Assembly: GCA_041748555.1 (NCBI GenBank)
Contig: JBGTDA010000065.1
Span: forward strand, 54,172-118,171
Source of the DNA: Rhodonellum sp041748555
GTDB taxonomy: Bacteria; Bacteroidota; Bacteroidia; Cytophagales; Cyclobacteriaceae
Length of the DNA: 64,000 bases
Direction: 5' to 3'
Shown here one piece after another: positions 8,353 to 18,096 of the stretch; position 1 is the first letter of the stretch, and the number at the start of each line of letters is the position of its first letter. The position numbers and the translations under genes were made by a program. The notes under the pieces are model-generated. The model was not told the origin of the DNA. It did not search any database and was given only the letters and a program-made list of their open reading frames with translations.

Positions 8353-11352
8353 TCAATTGTCTTTTTTCACGGTGTCAGGCTTGGCTACCGGTTTTGTTTT
8401 GCTACCCAAAACTCCTCTTAATAAACCTTTCGCTTCTTCTAAAGCCTTGCCTTTTGTCTCCAACACCCTTCTTTCCGCCTCCTTTTTGGCGCTGTCCTGA
8501 AATACCTCGGCCTTTTGCTTCAATTCATTTTTGAGGCTGTCCTCTCTTGCCTTGAACTGTTCTGTTACCTGTTCCTGAAGATTTTCCTTTTCGGAAGATA
8601 CTCTGGATTTAAGTGCATTTGAAAGCAGATTTTCGATGCTGTTTCCACCGGCCAAACCAACTTTGGGATTACTATAGGTTCCTTGGAGATTCAGAGCAAT
8701 GGGAATCTCGGTAGAGGTATCAGCCTCAGTTCCTGAAATGGTAGCAAGCAAACTGTTGGCTTGGGATCCGAATCTCCCGGCAGGAACCTGCATATTCACC
8801 AGGTAGTTTATGGTGCCGTCGAAACCTGTACTTCCCTGAATGTTGGCCTGATAATCCCAAAGTTTTACATCAAAAGGTTTTACATTAAGCATTCCGTTTT
8901 CTATGGTCACAGGAAGAACAAGATTCTTGAACTGAAGGTCATTGAGTTGCTTCAGGTTGGTTACACTCGTGATACGCTGTAGCAATTCGCTGTTTTTAAG
9001 CGCTGCTTCCAAGACTCTCAATATACCCTTACCATCCAATGAAGATAGTACAGGCATCATATCCGCACCCAAAAGTCCTGAAAAATCAAGATTGGTGGAA
9101 AATCTCCCCGTCATGTTCTTGGCTACGGGAGCTAAGGCCTGGATGGTGTTAAAAGAATTGAAGGCTTCTGCAATGCTCAGATTGGCAACATCAAAATTGA
9201 ATGCGAATTTAGGTGCAGAGATATCAGTAGGATCATAAGAACCATTCAGGACCATCTGACCACCCAATGTATTCATAGCTGCATCACTGAAAGTCAAAAC
9301 ACCGTTGCTGAGGCTCATGTTTCCTTTGACTTGTTTGAGTGTCAGATTATCATAAATCACCTCTGCAGCCTGGATACTCATACTGAAATCAATGTTTTTG
9401 GGCAATTCAATTACAGCCAGCTCTGTGCTTTCGGTTGTTGCAGAATCTGTCATCCACTGATTGACATTAAACCTACTGGAGTTCAAGGTAAGCTGACCTT
9501 TTAGAGTCTCATTTTCTTTAAGGAAGTAGTTCATGTAATTGGCTAGATAGCCACTGGCCAAGAGTGGGCTTTCACCGACTCGGGAATCAAACTGAGTGAG
9601 GTTGATTTTATCAGGAGAAAAATCTGCCTTTGCCTCATTTATCCTGATTCCCTGTGGAATGTCTTTGGAAGTAAAATAAAACTGGTTGACCTGCATATCT
9701 CCACGGGTATTCAACCTGTTGAAATTTCCAGCTTCAACATCCTCGTAGGAACCTTTTGAATCAATATCGGCTAAGACTTTGCCTTCCATTATAATATCTT
9801 CCATGGGAAAAATGGCGGCAATCTTCCCAAGATCAATTGTGCCCTCGATGGCACCATCCCAATTAAGTCGGGAAAAATCATTTATCCGAAGATTTCCTTT
9901 GATGGATTCATCCTCCAGTTCAAATCCAAAAGCACTCAGATCCACCAGAAAATCATTCATGTTCCCTGTAGGATTCTGAATAGTGGCATCGACATTAAGA
10001 TTTTCTATCGGTGCAGGATATTCGGTACTTTTTATAAAACCGTTTGCAAGCAAAAGTTTTGCATCGATTTTTGGGATTATTTTAGCAACGGAATCATATC
10101 TCCCTATTGCAGTAGCATAGATGTCCAACATTCCTTTTAGCTGCATGCCTTCTATTGGAAATATCGAGGTCATCTCTTCAAGATTCAGCTTTCCTTTCAA
10201 CATTCCATCAATATCGTAAGTGACCATATTTTCCAACAGCAATCTTCCTGAAATCGGATTGCTCCCAAAATCCATATTGAAGCCCGGAATTTTAATTTGG
10301 GTATAATCAAGATTACCACTTTCATTCACCACCTGCATATCTACATTGATATTGCTTACAGGACGGGGTAAATCCGGATATTGGAACATCCCATCTGTCA
10401 CCTTCAGGGATACATCGAAATCAGGAAAATTTGTTTCGTTATAAATACCTCTAAAATAACCTTTGAAATCCATGTTACCCGAGGTGTTCAGATCAGAAAA
10501 GCTTTCTGTATAGATTCCAGGAACCAAAGACAAAATACTTTTAAAGCTGTTGTTCTTTCCTGCAAAGGCCAAGTCAAAATCTATATCATCATCCGGAAGC
10601 GCAACGTACCCATTCAAATCAAAAAGGAAATCATTCATTGCAAACTCTCCATCCCCAAAAGCAAATTTCATTTGCTCCATATCGATGTTCATCAGTGTCT
10701 CCCCCTTAAAAATTTTATTTGAAAGGTAATTTGTGCCTTCATAGGAAATGTCCGCAATCAGTGCTTCCATCTTTACAGGAAGCTCATATACATCTGCCGT
10801 GAAATTCCCTTCTCCTTCAAGCCGTACATTGCCCAAGGCCATAAAATAATCCAGTTGGAGATCATTGTAAATAATATCCAGATTTTTGGCCTCTAACCAA
10901 TCCACCCCGATCTGGAATGTACTCTCTTCTTCTACCATGCCTTCCTCAGAAGGAACGGTAATGTCATAGTTGGCTTTTCCGTCTTCCAGAACCTTAATAT
11001 ATACACTGCCTCCGTCCAAATGTATTCCGTTCAATCGTGGATAATCTTCAAACAGCAGTGATTTAATATTGATATCCACCTGAAGGTTATTGACATGAAG
11101 TAAGGTATCGTACTGAAACGGGGGATTCCCGAACACACCGAATTCCTTCAAGGTCGCACTGACATGGGGAAACCTCTTAAAAACACTGAAATTGATGTTT
11201 TCATAATCATAATAAACCTGAGCATTTACAGACGCTGCAATTTGCCGGTCTATTCTTTCTATGATTTTATCCTTAAAAATAAAAGGCACAGCTATAAGTG
11301 CTGTCAATAAAAAAGCGAAAATTGCTAATACTATAAAAACAGTCTTTTTCAT
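8353..11352 (-). CDS. AsmA-like outer-membrane biogenesis protein
   Basis: This 999-residue protein has an N-terminal membrane anchor (residues 4-27), then a long stretch of repeating beta segments separated by LKGKLNLEEM- and IEGTIDLGKIA-like turns. It ends in an AsmA C-terminal domain followed by a charged, probably coiled-coil tail (about 925-999) rich in Lys and Glu. Members of the AsmA/TamB superfamily form long hydrophobic-groove bridges and are thought to move phospholipids from the inner to the outer membrane. The length is typical for the Bacteroidota AsmA group. It stands alone, with its own upstream region and the monophosphatase gene further upstream on the same strand. Confidence 0.85.
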   Translation of the reverse strand: MKKTVFIVLAIFAFLLTALIAVPFIFKDKIIERIDRQIAASVNAQVYYDYENINFSVFKRFPHVSATLKEFGVFGNPPFQYDTLLHVNNLQVDINIKSLLFEDYPRLNGIHLDGGSVYIKVLEDGKANYDITVPSEEGMVEEESTFQIGVDWLEAKNLDIIYNDLQLDYFMALGNVRLEGEGNFTADVYELPVKMEALIADISYEGTNYLSNKIFKGETLMNIDMEQMKFAFGDGEFAMNDFLFDLNGYVALPDDDIDFDLAFAGKNNSFKSILSLVPGIYTESFSDLNTSGNMDFKGYFRGIYNETNFPDFDVSLKVTDGMFQYPDLPRPVSNINVDMQVVNESGNLDYTQIKIPGFNMDFGSNPISGRLLLENMVTYDIDGMLKGKLNLEEMTSIFPIEGMQLKGMLDIYATAIGRYDSVAKIIPKIDAKLLLANGFIKSTEYPAPIENLNVDATIQNPTGNMNDFLVDLSAFGFELEDESIKGNLRINDFSRLNWDGAIEGTIDLGKIAAIFPMEDIIMEGKVLADIDSKGSYEDVEAGNFNRLNTRGDMQVNQFYFTSKDIPQGIRINEAKADFSPDKINLTQFDSRVGESPLLASGYLANYMNYFLKENETLKGQLTLNSSRFNVNQWMTDSATTESTELAVIELPKNIDFSMSIQAAEVIYDNLTLKQVKGNMSLSNGVLTFSDAAMNTLGGQMVLNGSYDPTDISAPKFAFNFDVANLSIAEAFNSFNTIQALAPVAKNMTGRFSTNLDFSGLLGADMMPVLSSLDGKGILRVLEAALKNSELLQRITSVTNLKQLNDLQFKNLVLPVTIENGMLNVKPFDVKLWDYQANIQGSTGFDGTINYLVNMQVPAGRFGSQANSLLATISGTEADTSTEIPIALNLQGTYSNPKVGLAGGNSIENLLSNALKSRVSSEKENLQEQVTEQFKAREDSLKNELKQKAEVFQDSAKKEAERRVLETKGKALEEAKGLLRGVLGSKTKPVAKPDTVKKDN

Positions 11353-11464
11353 AATTTGGGTTGAAATGAATCTCCGGTTCTATAAACGGAGAAGCGGGTT
11401 GGGTAGATCGATTAAATGCAAAAACATAGCCAAAATCAAAATGATTATTGACATAAGTTACACA

Positions 11465-12268
11465 TTAAGAGCGGTTTTTTACCCATATTTCATCGAGCTC
11501 CTGAAAAAGCTCTTCATAAATTCGCTTATTACTTGCAATGATTTGTCGTCCAAAAATATAATCATTTCCCTTGCGGAAATCGGATACAATTCCTCCTGCC
11601 TCCTGAACAATAAGCGCACCTGCTGCAACATCATATGGATGAAGATTATATTCAAAATATGCATCCATCCTACCACAAGCCACATAACAAAGATCTACTG
11701 CTGCGCTTCCGAGTCTTCTTATACCATGTGATTTTCCCATAAGGGATTTCATAATTGCCAGAAACTCATCAATATGTTCATAGGCGCTGAATGGAAAACC
11801 GGTCCCTATTAAACTTGCTCCCAGATTCGGTGCAGAGCTTACCCTTATTATGGTGTCGTTGCAGAAAGCTCCATGACCTTTGAGCGCATAAAAACATTCG
11901 TTGAAATTGATTTCATAGACTACGCCCAATACAATCTCGTTGCCTTTTTTCAACCCAATGCTTATACAAAAAACAGGAAGTCCATGAATAAAATTTGTTG
12001 TACCATCCAAAGGATCGATGATCCAAGTATATTCCTCACCACTTGATGCTGCAGTTCCTTCCTCGGTAATGAATCCGGCTTCAGGCAAAATTTGAGATAG
12101 TTTGTTCACGATTTTTTGTTCCGCCTCTTTATCTACATAAGATACCAGGTCGTTGATTCCCTTGTATTCAACTTTCTCAAGATCAAAATGCTGTCTTTCT
12201 TTCCTAATAAAACTGCCGACATCCTTGGCAGCTTGTTTAGTTTGGTTTAATATGGTCTGTAATTTCAT
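11465..12268 (-). CDS. Inositol monophosphatase family protein
   Basis: This 267-residue enzyme carries the metal-site Glu in ITEEGTA, the signature WIIDPLDGTTNFIHGLP and the C-terminal motif PYDVAAGALIVQEAGG, all intact for Mg-dependent phosphatase activity. In bacteria this family (SuhB-like) hydrolyses myo-inositol 1-phosphate and related sugar or nucleotide phosphates. The natural substrate in Bacteroidota is not settled. The gene is flanked by the AsmA-like gene downstream and rsmI upstream, both on the minus strand but separated by about 100 bases, so it is probably transcribed alone. Confidence 0.92.
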   Translation of the reverse strand: MKLQTILNQTKQAAKDVGSFIRKERQHFDLEKVEYKGINDLVSYVDKEAEQKIVNKLSQILPEAGFITEEGTAASSGEEYTWIIDPLDGTTNFIHGLPVFCISIGLKKGNEIVLGVVYEINFNECFYALKGHGAFCNDTIIRVSSAPNLGASLIGTGFPFSAYEHIDEFLAIMKSLMGKSHGIRRLGSAAVDLCYVACGRMDAYFEYNLHPYDVAAGALIVQEAGGIVSDFRKGNDYIFGRQIIASNKRIYEELFQELDEIWVKNRS

Positions 12269-12359
12269 AAAAATTAAAGTTAATGTGAATTCTGAATTAT
12301 CAAGGAATTTTAAATTAGAAATAAAATGAAATAAAATGAGTAAGTGGGCGTAAAAGCCA

Positions 12360-13046
12360 TTATACTTTTCCCTGTAAAATCAATACAATTTCGCCCTTTA
12401 TTGGATGTTCTTCATAGTAGGTGATCAGCTCCTGTAAAGTGCCTCTAACATTTTCTTCAAAGATTTTGGTCAGCTCTCTGGAAACACTGACCATTCTATC
12501 CGGACCAAAAGCCTCCGAAAACTGAACAAGTGTTTTCATTAACCTGTGCGGTGATTCATAAAAAATCATTGTTCTGGTTTCTTCAACCAGATTGTCTATC
12601 CGGGTTTTTCTTCCTTTTTTGTGAGGCAAAAATCCCTCAAAAGTAAACCTGTCATTTGGTAAACCGGAATTGACCAATGCAGGAACAAATGCTGTGGCTC
12701 CGGGAAGACAGTTTACTTCAAGGTTTGCTTCCTTAGCGGCTCTAACCAGTAAAAATCCCGGGTCGGAAATTGCAGGAGTTCCGGCATCGCTCACCAAAGC
12801 CATGACCTCGCCCTTCTGCATCCTTTCAATCAACTTTTCTACTGTTTTATGCTCGTTGAAGATATGATAGCTTTGAAGTGGGCGATGGATTTCCAGATGT
12901 TTCAAAAGTTTGCCTGTAGTTCTGGTATCCTCTGCCAATATTATATCGACAGTTTTGAGCACGTCAATGGCTCTAAGCGTTATATCCCTTAAATTTCCTA
13001 TTGGTGTAGGAACAAGAAACAAATTAATCTCTTTCGGATCGGCCAT
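12360..13046 (-). CDS. rsmI: 16S rRNA (cytidine1402-2'-O)-methyltransferase RsmI
   Basis: RsmI methylates the ribose of C1402 in the decoding centre of 16S rRNA. The N-terminal VPTPIGNLRDITLRA motif, the AEDTRTT segment, SDAGTPAISDPG and the FYESPHRL motif are all present. The ATG at 13044-13046 (MADPKEIN) is preferred because it follows the upstream stop by one base. The frame extends to 13061 but would then overlap the pterin dehydratase gene. The length from the preferred start is 228 residues, as expected. It is last in a DUF493-phhB-rsmI run. Confidence 0.95.
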   Translation of the reverse strand: MADPKEINLFLVPTPIGNLRDITLRAIDVLKTVDIILAEDTRTTGKLLKHLEIHRPLQSYHIFNEHKTVEKLIERMQKGEVMALVSDAGTPAISDPGFLLVRAAKEANLEVNCLPGATAFVPALVNSGLPNDRFTFEGFLPHKKGRKTRIDNLVEETRTMIFYESPHRLMKTLVQFSEAFGPDRMVSVSRELTKIFEENVRGTLQELITYYEEHPIKGEIVLILQGKV

Positions 13047-13047
13047 T

Positions 13048-13275
13048 CTAGATTTGGTCAATTGCTTCGGCCAGTTTCCGATCTTTGTCGGTTATCTGAT
13101 TTCCTTCATCATGCGTTGTCAGCTCAATAGTGACCTTGTTGTAAACATTGCTCCAGTTAGGATGATGATCTTGGACTTCGGCCAAAAAAGCAACACGCGT
13201 CATAAAGCCAAAGGCTTCCGGGAAATCTTTGAAAGTAAATGTTTTTTTAAGCTTATTATCTTCTTCTTTCCACAT
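13048..13275 (-). CDS. 4a-hydroxytetrahydrobiopterin dehydratase
   Basis: This 75-residue protein is a short pterin-4a-carbinolamine dehydratase. It contains the diagnostic HHPNW motif (residues 37-41) after the TFKDFPEAFGFMTRVA helix. The enzyme regenerates pterin cofactor after aromatic amino-acid hydroxylation. It is shorter than the usual ~95 residues because the N-terminal strand is abbreviated; the frame has no better start upstream. It lies 11 bases after the DUF493 gene and one base before rsmI, so the three are likely co-transcribed. Confidence 0.9.
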   Translation of the reverse strand: MWKEEDNKLKKTFTFKDFPEAFGFMTRVAFLAEVQDHHPNWSNVYNKVTIELTTHDEGNQITDKDRKLAEAIDQI

Positions 13276-13286
13276 AATCGTAATTT

Positions 13287-13553
13287 TTAAAGTGAAATGA
13301 CCCCTCCTATTTTCGCTGCTTTTTCATAAATCTCCAAAATAGCTTCGCTGTTTGGCATCATGGCATTTATGGTGGCACTTACATAAGTGCCTTTGGAGGA
13401 TTGTTTCAAGGTCATTTTATTATTAGGCAACAAAGCAGCAATTTGATCTTCTCTCCCACTGGGGATGATAAACTTGAACATGTAAAGTGTAGGAAAGATC
13501 GTTTGCGCCTCCAGTTTCTGTTTAAATGCCTCTCTATCGAATGTATCTTTCAT
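13287..13553 (-). CDS. DUF493 (YbeD-like) family protein
   Basis: This 88-residue protein matches the DUF493 family: the YMFKFIIPSG strand, the SSKGTYVSATINAMMPNSE segment and a C-terminal helix ending in GGVISL. The fold is an ACT-like alpha/beta domain and is thought to be regulatory; in enterobacteria the homologue YbeD lies next to lipB. It is the first gene of a compact run with the pterin dehydratase and rsmI. Its molecular function is unknown. Confidence 0.85.
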   Translation of the reverse strand: MKDTFDREAFKQKLEAQTIFPTLYMFKFIIPSGREDQIAALLPNNKMTLKQSSKGTYVSATINAMMPNSEAILEIYEKAAKIGGVISL

Positions 13554-13705
13554 TTACACGAATTTACGGGTTATGGGACATAAAAAAAATTAATATGTGC
13601 ATCTGCTTATTGCCATTAGTCCTATCCATCATGAAAATTGAACCGGGAAAAAGATATCAAATTTTCAAGGTCAAAAGCCGCCGATCTGATTGAAGATGCG
13701 GCCAT

Positions 13706-13737
13706 AAAAAAACCCGTGCAGCTGATGCACGGGTTTT
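13706..13737 (-). terminator. Rho-independent terminator of ppiD
   Basis: The stem AAAACCCGTGCA (13709-13720) pairs perfectly with TGCACGGGTTTT (13726-13737) around a 5-base loop. On the minus strand it is followed by a run of seven T. It starts 20 bases after the ppiD stop. Confidence 0.88.
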
Positions 13738-13756
13738 AAACATCAAATAGTTTCTA

Positions 13757-15868
13757 TTAAAAGAATTTGTATCTATAATCTTTTACATCAGCCAGATCTT
13801 CCAATGCCATCATGACCATGTAGGCAGTTCTTTGGGAAGCATTTACAGTGGCTTGTCTTTGATAATTCGTATAATCCGCTATTTCAGGTGCAGGTGTCAG
13901 ACTGTTTAGCTTGGCTACAACAACACCGATATCTTCTTGGATAGGCCGGGTCATTTCTCCTGAATTTTGCAATCCGAAGATGGCTCCAATTGCTTTTGGT
14001 GCAAACCCCACACCCGGGAGCACAGTTGCACTCATCTTCAGATCAGCTGTATTGCCAAGGGAGGCTTCATTGGGAAAAACATCCTGCATTTCTTCCAAGG
14101 TTGATTTACCCTCCAGCCGCTCGGCTATATAGACAGCTTTTTTCTCGTTTCTTACCTGAACCAAAACCTGCGGCCTTACCTGCTCCAATGTAGCTGCACC
14201 TTCTTCTGTTTTGTTCGAAAGCAATGCCACAACATAAGCATTATCAAGCTCATAAACCGGAGAAACATCTCCAGTGGAAGCATCATTGAAGGCCCAACGA
14301 ACTACTTCTCTTGCATTTTCAAGATTGTTGAGACTTCTTGCAAACGGATCTACATTGTTTGCCTGAAGAACTCTATATCCTTCAGCTTCCGCATTGGAAG
14401 TGAATTCTTTTCCGTTTGAAGAATTAGCAGCAAAGGAATCCGCATTTCGGTAAGCTTCATTTCGGGTTATATCACTTGCAATCAGCTCCAACTCAACAGA
14501 TGCGATTTTGTAAGTTTCTGTTTGCGGAAGCTCCGTGACAGATATGATGTGAAAACCGTATTCTGTTTCCACCAGATTATTGATAAGTCCTGTTTGTTTT
14601 GTAGCGAAAGCAGCATCGGCAAATTCCGTAACGAATTCTTCTCTTGCAAACCAGCCTAAGTCACCCCCTCTTTGGGCAGTTCCATCCTGACCGTACTGTG
14701 CAGCTGCGGCGGCAAAGTTCAGACCTCCCTGAATCTCATCAAGGACATTCTGTGCGGTTTGCCTCACTTCAGCCTTAGCTGCATCATCCAAATCTGCAGT
14801 ACCGAACAGAATGTGACTCGCCCTGATTCGAGGGGTTCCGCCAAACTTGTCGGTAACTTTATGCAAAATATAGCTCGACCTGTTAGTAAGGAAGGGTCCG
14901 TAAGTTTCTCCAACAACAATTGTATCCACATTGGTGGTGAGCGTTTCCGGTAATGGATCACCAGGCTTAAAAGTAGCAAAAGGATTGGTTCCTTCTGAAT
15001 TGCGCTGAGCAAACAACGAATCGCTCTCTGCGGCTTTAAATTCCTCTGTTAATCTTTGTATTTCCGTGATCACGGCTGCGGAATCTTCGCTGCTTGGTTG
15101 AATGTCAAAACTTATATACTGTAGATCAACACCATCTGATACCTTGAATTTTTCCTTATTGTTGTTGATGTAGGTTTTTAGCTCACTGTCACTGACAGAA
15201 ACAGCCGAATCAGAAACTGCATAAAATGGAACAAACAAATGACTCACATCTGCTATTGTATTCTGCATTTTATGCTCAAGCCTGCCTTCAGCAGAGGTGA
15301 CATATTCTGAAGTGGAAAGCAGGTTATCATACTTTACCCTCAACCTTGCATCGGCAAATAATCTTTCCTGTTGGGCCCACATGGCTCTTTGCTCAGGGCC
15401 TGCGGTTTCCAAAGATTGAAGAAAAGTCACCAGCTGAGTTCTATCAAATTCTCCTGTAGTAGGATTGATAAGTTGTTGTCTTAGTTCTGCAATTATATTT
15501 TTACCTTGGACAAGATCCACCAATTCTTCATCAGATACCGTCAGCCCAAGTTCTTCATATTGTTCTTTGAATACTCTATCCACAATCATTGCTTGCCAAG
15601 CCTGCTCCCGGATGCTATACATCTCAGTTTCTGAGGGAGTTCTACCTGTATTTTGCTGAAACGCAAATTTGGATTGCTCAATTTGTTGGAGGTACTCTTC
15701 ATAAGAAATACTTTCTCCTGCAATCTCACCGACTGTGTTTGATGCACCACCTAATAAGGTGGAGTTAGGACTTAATATATCTCCTCCAACGAGGAAAAAT
15801 ATTAATCCTACTGCAATAACACCGATTGCAAGACCTGTTCTTTGTCTAATTTGTTTAATTAATGCCAT
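13757..15868 (-). CDS. Peptidylprolyl isomerase of the PpiD/SurA type
   Basis: This 703-residue periplasmic folding factor has one N-terminal membrane anchor (about residues 10-28), a SurA-like chaperone helix region (to about 330) and a parvulin domain starting at RASHILFG. The GGDLGWFAREEFVTEFADAAF segment is typical of parvulins. A second, divergent parvulin-like region fills the C-terminal third. It assists folding of outer-membrane proteins. It belongs to the envelope block that includes lptC and the CNNM protein, and a strong terminator follows it. Confidence 0.9.
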   Translation of the reverse strand: MALIKQIRQRTGLAIGVIAVGLIFFLVGGDILSPNSTLLGGASNTVGEIAGESISYEEYLQQIEQSKFAFQQNTGRTPSETEMYSIREQAWQAMIVDRVFKEQYEELGLTVSDEELVDLVQGKNIIAELRQQLINPTTGEFDRTQLVTFLQSLETAGPEQRAMWAQQERLFADARLRVKYDNLLSTSEYVTSAEGRLEHKMQNTIADVSHLFVPFYAVSDSAVSVSDSELKTYINNNKEKFKVSDGVDLQYISFDIQPSSEDSAAVITEIQRLTEEFKAAESDSLFAQRNSEGTNPFATFKPGDPLPETLTTNVDTIVVGETYGPFLTNRSSYILHKVTDKFGGTPRIRASHILFGTADLDDAAKAEVRQTAQNVLDEIQGGLNFAAAAAQYGQDGTAQRGGDLGWFAREEFVTEFADAAFATKQTGLINNLVETEYGFHIISVTELPQTETYKIASVELELIASDITRNEAYRNADSFAANSSNGKEFTSNAEAEGYRVLQANNVDPFARSLNNLENAREVVRWAFNDASTGDVSPVYELDNAYVVALLSNKTEEGAATLEQVRPQVLVQVRNEKKAVYIAERLEGKSTLEEMQDVFPNEASLGNTADLKMSATVLPGVGFAPKAIGAIFGLQNSGEMTRPIQEDIGVVVAKLNSLTPAPEIADYTNYQRQATVNASQRTAYMVMMALEDLADVKDYRYKFF

Positions 15869-15941
15869 TCTATGGTTTGTTGAAGTGCCGCAAAATAATT
15901 ACATATAACGCTTAAATCAAAATTTAATCGTAGACAATAAA

Positions 15942-17228
15942 TTACTTGTTGGAATTTGGGTTGGAATTTACTCTTATTTTTAAGGTGTCAATGCGGTGAT
16001 CCTGTTTGGACACCACGGTAAATGCAAAGTTTCCATACGAAATGGATTCACCTTTGTTTGGAAGGTTTTCGGCAAGGGAAAGTATAAATCCCGATAAGGT
16101 TTCAAAATCACCATAGGGTAATTCCCAACCGTATTTTTCATTCAGATAATCTATTTCATGGCGGGCACTCATCAGAAATTCGTGTTCTGAAAGCTGTTGT
16201 TCGATAAGGTCATTATTGTCGTATTCGTCCTGGATTTCTCCGAATATCTCTTCTATGATATCTTCCATACTGACGATCCCACTGGTTCCCCCAAATTCAT
16301 CCACGACCAAAGCCAGACTTTTTCTTTCCTTGATAAATTTCACAAGAAGTTCGTTTGCGAGTGCGGATTCAGGAACAATGATGATTTCGGTAAGGATATC
16401 AGCTATCTTTTTGGGTTTTTTAAACAGCTCCAGCTGATGGCAATATCCGATCACATCGTCAATGTTTTCTTTGTAAATAATGATTTTTGAATGACCGCTT
16501 AAGCCAAAAACTTCTTTAAGCTCCTGGATAGTATCATCAATATCCACAGCAACAATATCCGTCCGAGGAACCATACACTCCCTAACCCTAATGGTTTTGA
16601 ATTCCACTGCATTGTCAAAAATCTTGGTATCGATTTCCATCTTGGAGTCATCGGAGGAATGATGCAGGTTGTTTTGAATAAAACTGTTCAGATCTGTGAT
16701 TTTAAACACCGGTTTATCTTCATTATAATCTAACCGTAACACCTTTTTGATAAAGAATTTGGATAAGCCCACCACAAACCAAACCAAAGGATACATCAAA
16801 TAATAAACCGCTACAAAAGGTATCGCCAAACCTGCCAATAAAGTATTGGGGTTTAGCATAAAGATACTTTTTGGAATAAACTCAGCTGTAATCAACACAA
16901 TTATGGTGGAGATCACTGTTTGGATTATCATGATATTGAATTGGTTATCAATTGTATCCGGTAACCAATCTTTGATCAAGGGTTCCAGAAGATAGGCCAT
17001 AAAAATCCCATAGAGGACCAAACAGATGGTATTGCCGATTAGGGTTGTCCCGATAAACTGCCCCTGCCGCTTTACAAACCGGGAAAGAATCCTGCCCGAA
17101 AGTGATCCCTGTTTGTTTTGAAGTTCTATTTGAAGCCTATTTGCGGATATAAAAGCAATTTCCAACCCGGAAAAAATGGCCGAGAAAAAGAGGGTTATGA
17201 AAACATAAAACAGATACTGAGATTCCAT
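15942..17228 (-). CDS. CNNM/CBS-domain membrane protein (hemolysin family)
   Basis: This 428-residue protein has the DUF21/CNNM transmembrane domain (residues 1-185) with the FFSAIFSGLEIAFISANRLQ motif. A CBS pair follows (about 205-330, with RVRECMVPRTDI and the VDEFGGTSGIVSMEDI signature), then a CorC_HlyC domain to the C-terminus. Family members transport or sense Mg/Co; in gliding Bacteroidota a related protein is called GldE, but assignment to that group is not possible here. Its first base overlaps the last base of the preceding small membrane-protein gene, so translation is coupled. Confidence 0.9.
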   Translation of the reverse strand: MESQYLFYVFITLFFSAIFSGLEIAFISANRLQIELQNKQGSLSGRILSRFVKRQGQFIGTTLIGNTICLVLYGIFMAYLLEPLIKDWLPDTIDNQFNIMIIQTVISTIIVLITAEFIPKSIFMLNPNTLLAGLAIPFVAVYYLMYPLVWFVVGLSKFFIKKVLRLDYNEDKPVFKITDLNSFIQNNLHHSSDDSKMEIDTKIFDNAVEFKTIRVRECMVPRTDIVAVDIDDTIQELKEVFGLSGHSKIIIYKENIDDVIGYCHQLELFKKPKKIADILTEIIIVPESALANELLVKFIKERKSLALVVDEFGGTSGIVSMEDIIEEIFGEIQDEYDNNDLIEQQLSEHEFLMSARHEIDYLNEKYGWELPYGDFETLSGFILSLAENLPNKGESISYGNFAFTVVSKQDHRIDTLKIRVNSNPNSNK

Positions 17229-17446
17229 TATTTTTTACTTTTGGGCTTTCTCCCCATTTTTTTTTGTGCTGAAGGTTTTTCCTGACTATTGGTTTGGCTT
17301 TTTCGGTATTGATACCAAAACAACATAGCCGCAGCAAACATAAACACGGGATAAGACAAGGTAATTCCCCCCCTCATGGTGAGATGAGTTCCTATAATTA
17401 CCAATGCGGCAGAAAGTGATAAAAGAAGAATGTCCCCAAGTTTCAT
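17228..17446 (-). CDS. Small two-helix membrane protein
   Basis: This 72-residue protein has two predicted membrane helices (about residues 5-22 and 29-44), then a strongly basic cytoplasmic tail ending in KKMGRKPKSKK. I do not know a named family. It sits between lptC (1-base gap) and the CNNM gene (1-base overlap), so it is a real member of this envelope operon. A position between these two genes is typical of Cytophagales. Confidence 0.7.
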   Translation of the reverse strand: MKLGDILLLSLSAALVIIGTHLTMRGGITLSYPVFMFAAAMLFWYQYRKSQTNSQEKPSAQKKMGRKPKSKK

Positions 17447-17447
17447 A

Positions 17448-17996
17448 TCAAAAATCTTCTCCCGGTAGTATTGTCCGGCTGTTTGTTACTTTAAACAGCC
17501 TATATTCGTTGAATCCCTCATCTGCTTCCATTCCGGTACCATTAAAAACGGTTTCTTTTTCCTGTATGGTGACAAATTTTTCGGTATAGATTTTCTTTAT
17601 ATTCGGATCCCAAAACAATTCCTCCGAGGAAAGTTTCTGTTCTTTTTCCAAATTATTTACTTGAACATCCCCTTCACCCCGATAAATATTGTCCTTTTTG
17701 ATATAGTATCCTCTATCCGCTCTCATTGTAGTTGTCAGGTTTCCCTCTTTGTCAAAAAAGGATATTTCAATTCCTTCAGGAAACTCGAAATCCCCGGTAT
17801 TGAATTCAAGCTGTTTTTTGGCTTTTAAATTTGTTCGGATAATTGCAGAATCGCTATGCGCAAGTTCAACATCAAATGCGACGCTTGTGGGTCCTTGATA
17901 TGTTTCCAACATACTGCTATCGACCTCATCTCCGCAGGAGAACAATCCCAAAAGGGGTAGTGAAAGAAGAATAAGATAATTTGCACTGGATAACAT
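17448..17996 (-). CDS. lptC: LPS export periplasmic protein LptC (lipoprotein form)
   Basis: The 182-residue protein has a lipoprotein signal with lipobox LFSC (Cys about residue 21) and an LptC beta-jellyroll with the segments ISFFDKEGNLTTTMRADRGYY and NIYRGEGDVQVNN. LptC receives LPS from the LptB2FG transporter in the inner membrane and passes it to LptA. The rest of the Lpt machinery is outside this window. A TATCTTTG element lies 5 bases before the ATG, so its transcript may be leaderless. It heads the run with the small membrane protein and the CNNM gene. Confidence 0.88.
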   Translation of the reverse strand: MLSSANYLILLSLPLLGLFSCGDEVDSSMLETYQGPTSVAFDVELAHSDSAIIRTNLKAKKQLEFNTGDFEFPEGIEISFFDKEGNLTTTMRADRGYYIKKDNIYRGEGDVQVNNLEKEQKLSSEELFWDPNIKKIYTEKFVTIQEKETVFNGTGMEADEGFNEYRLFKVTNSRTILPGEDF

Positions 17997-18001
17997 TGCT
18001 A

Positions 18002-18009
18002 CAAAGATA
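18002..18009 (-). promoter_or_regulatory. TATCTTTG -7 element immediately upstream of lptC
   Basis: The minus strand reads TATCTTTG then TAGCA then the lptC ATG. This fits TAnnTTTG exactly. The spacing would put the transcription start at or within a few bases of the start codon. The -33 element is not evident. Confidence 0.4.
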
Positions 18010-18050
18010 TAGAAAGATTCCTATAAGAGATTTAAACTCCCTGAAAACAA

Positions 18051-18077
18051 AAAAAGGCGGTCTTTCGACTGCCTTTT
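18051..18077 (-). terminator. Terminator of the outer-membrane protein/TPR operon
   Basis: AAAAGGCGGTC (18052-18062) pairs with GACTGCCTTTT (18067-18077), with one G-T pair, around a 4-base TTTC loop. The minus strand continues with a T-run. It lies about 20 bases past the stop of the TPR gene and separates it from lptC. Confidence 0.8.
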
Positions 18078-18096
18078 AAATATTTTTAACGTCAGA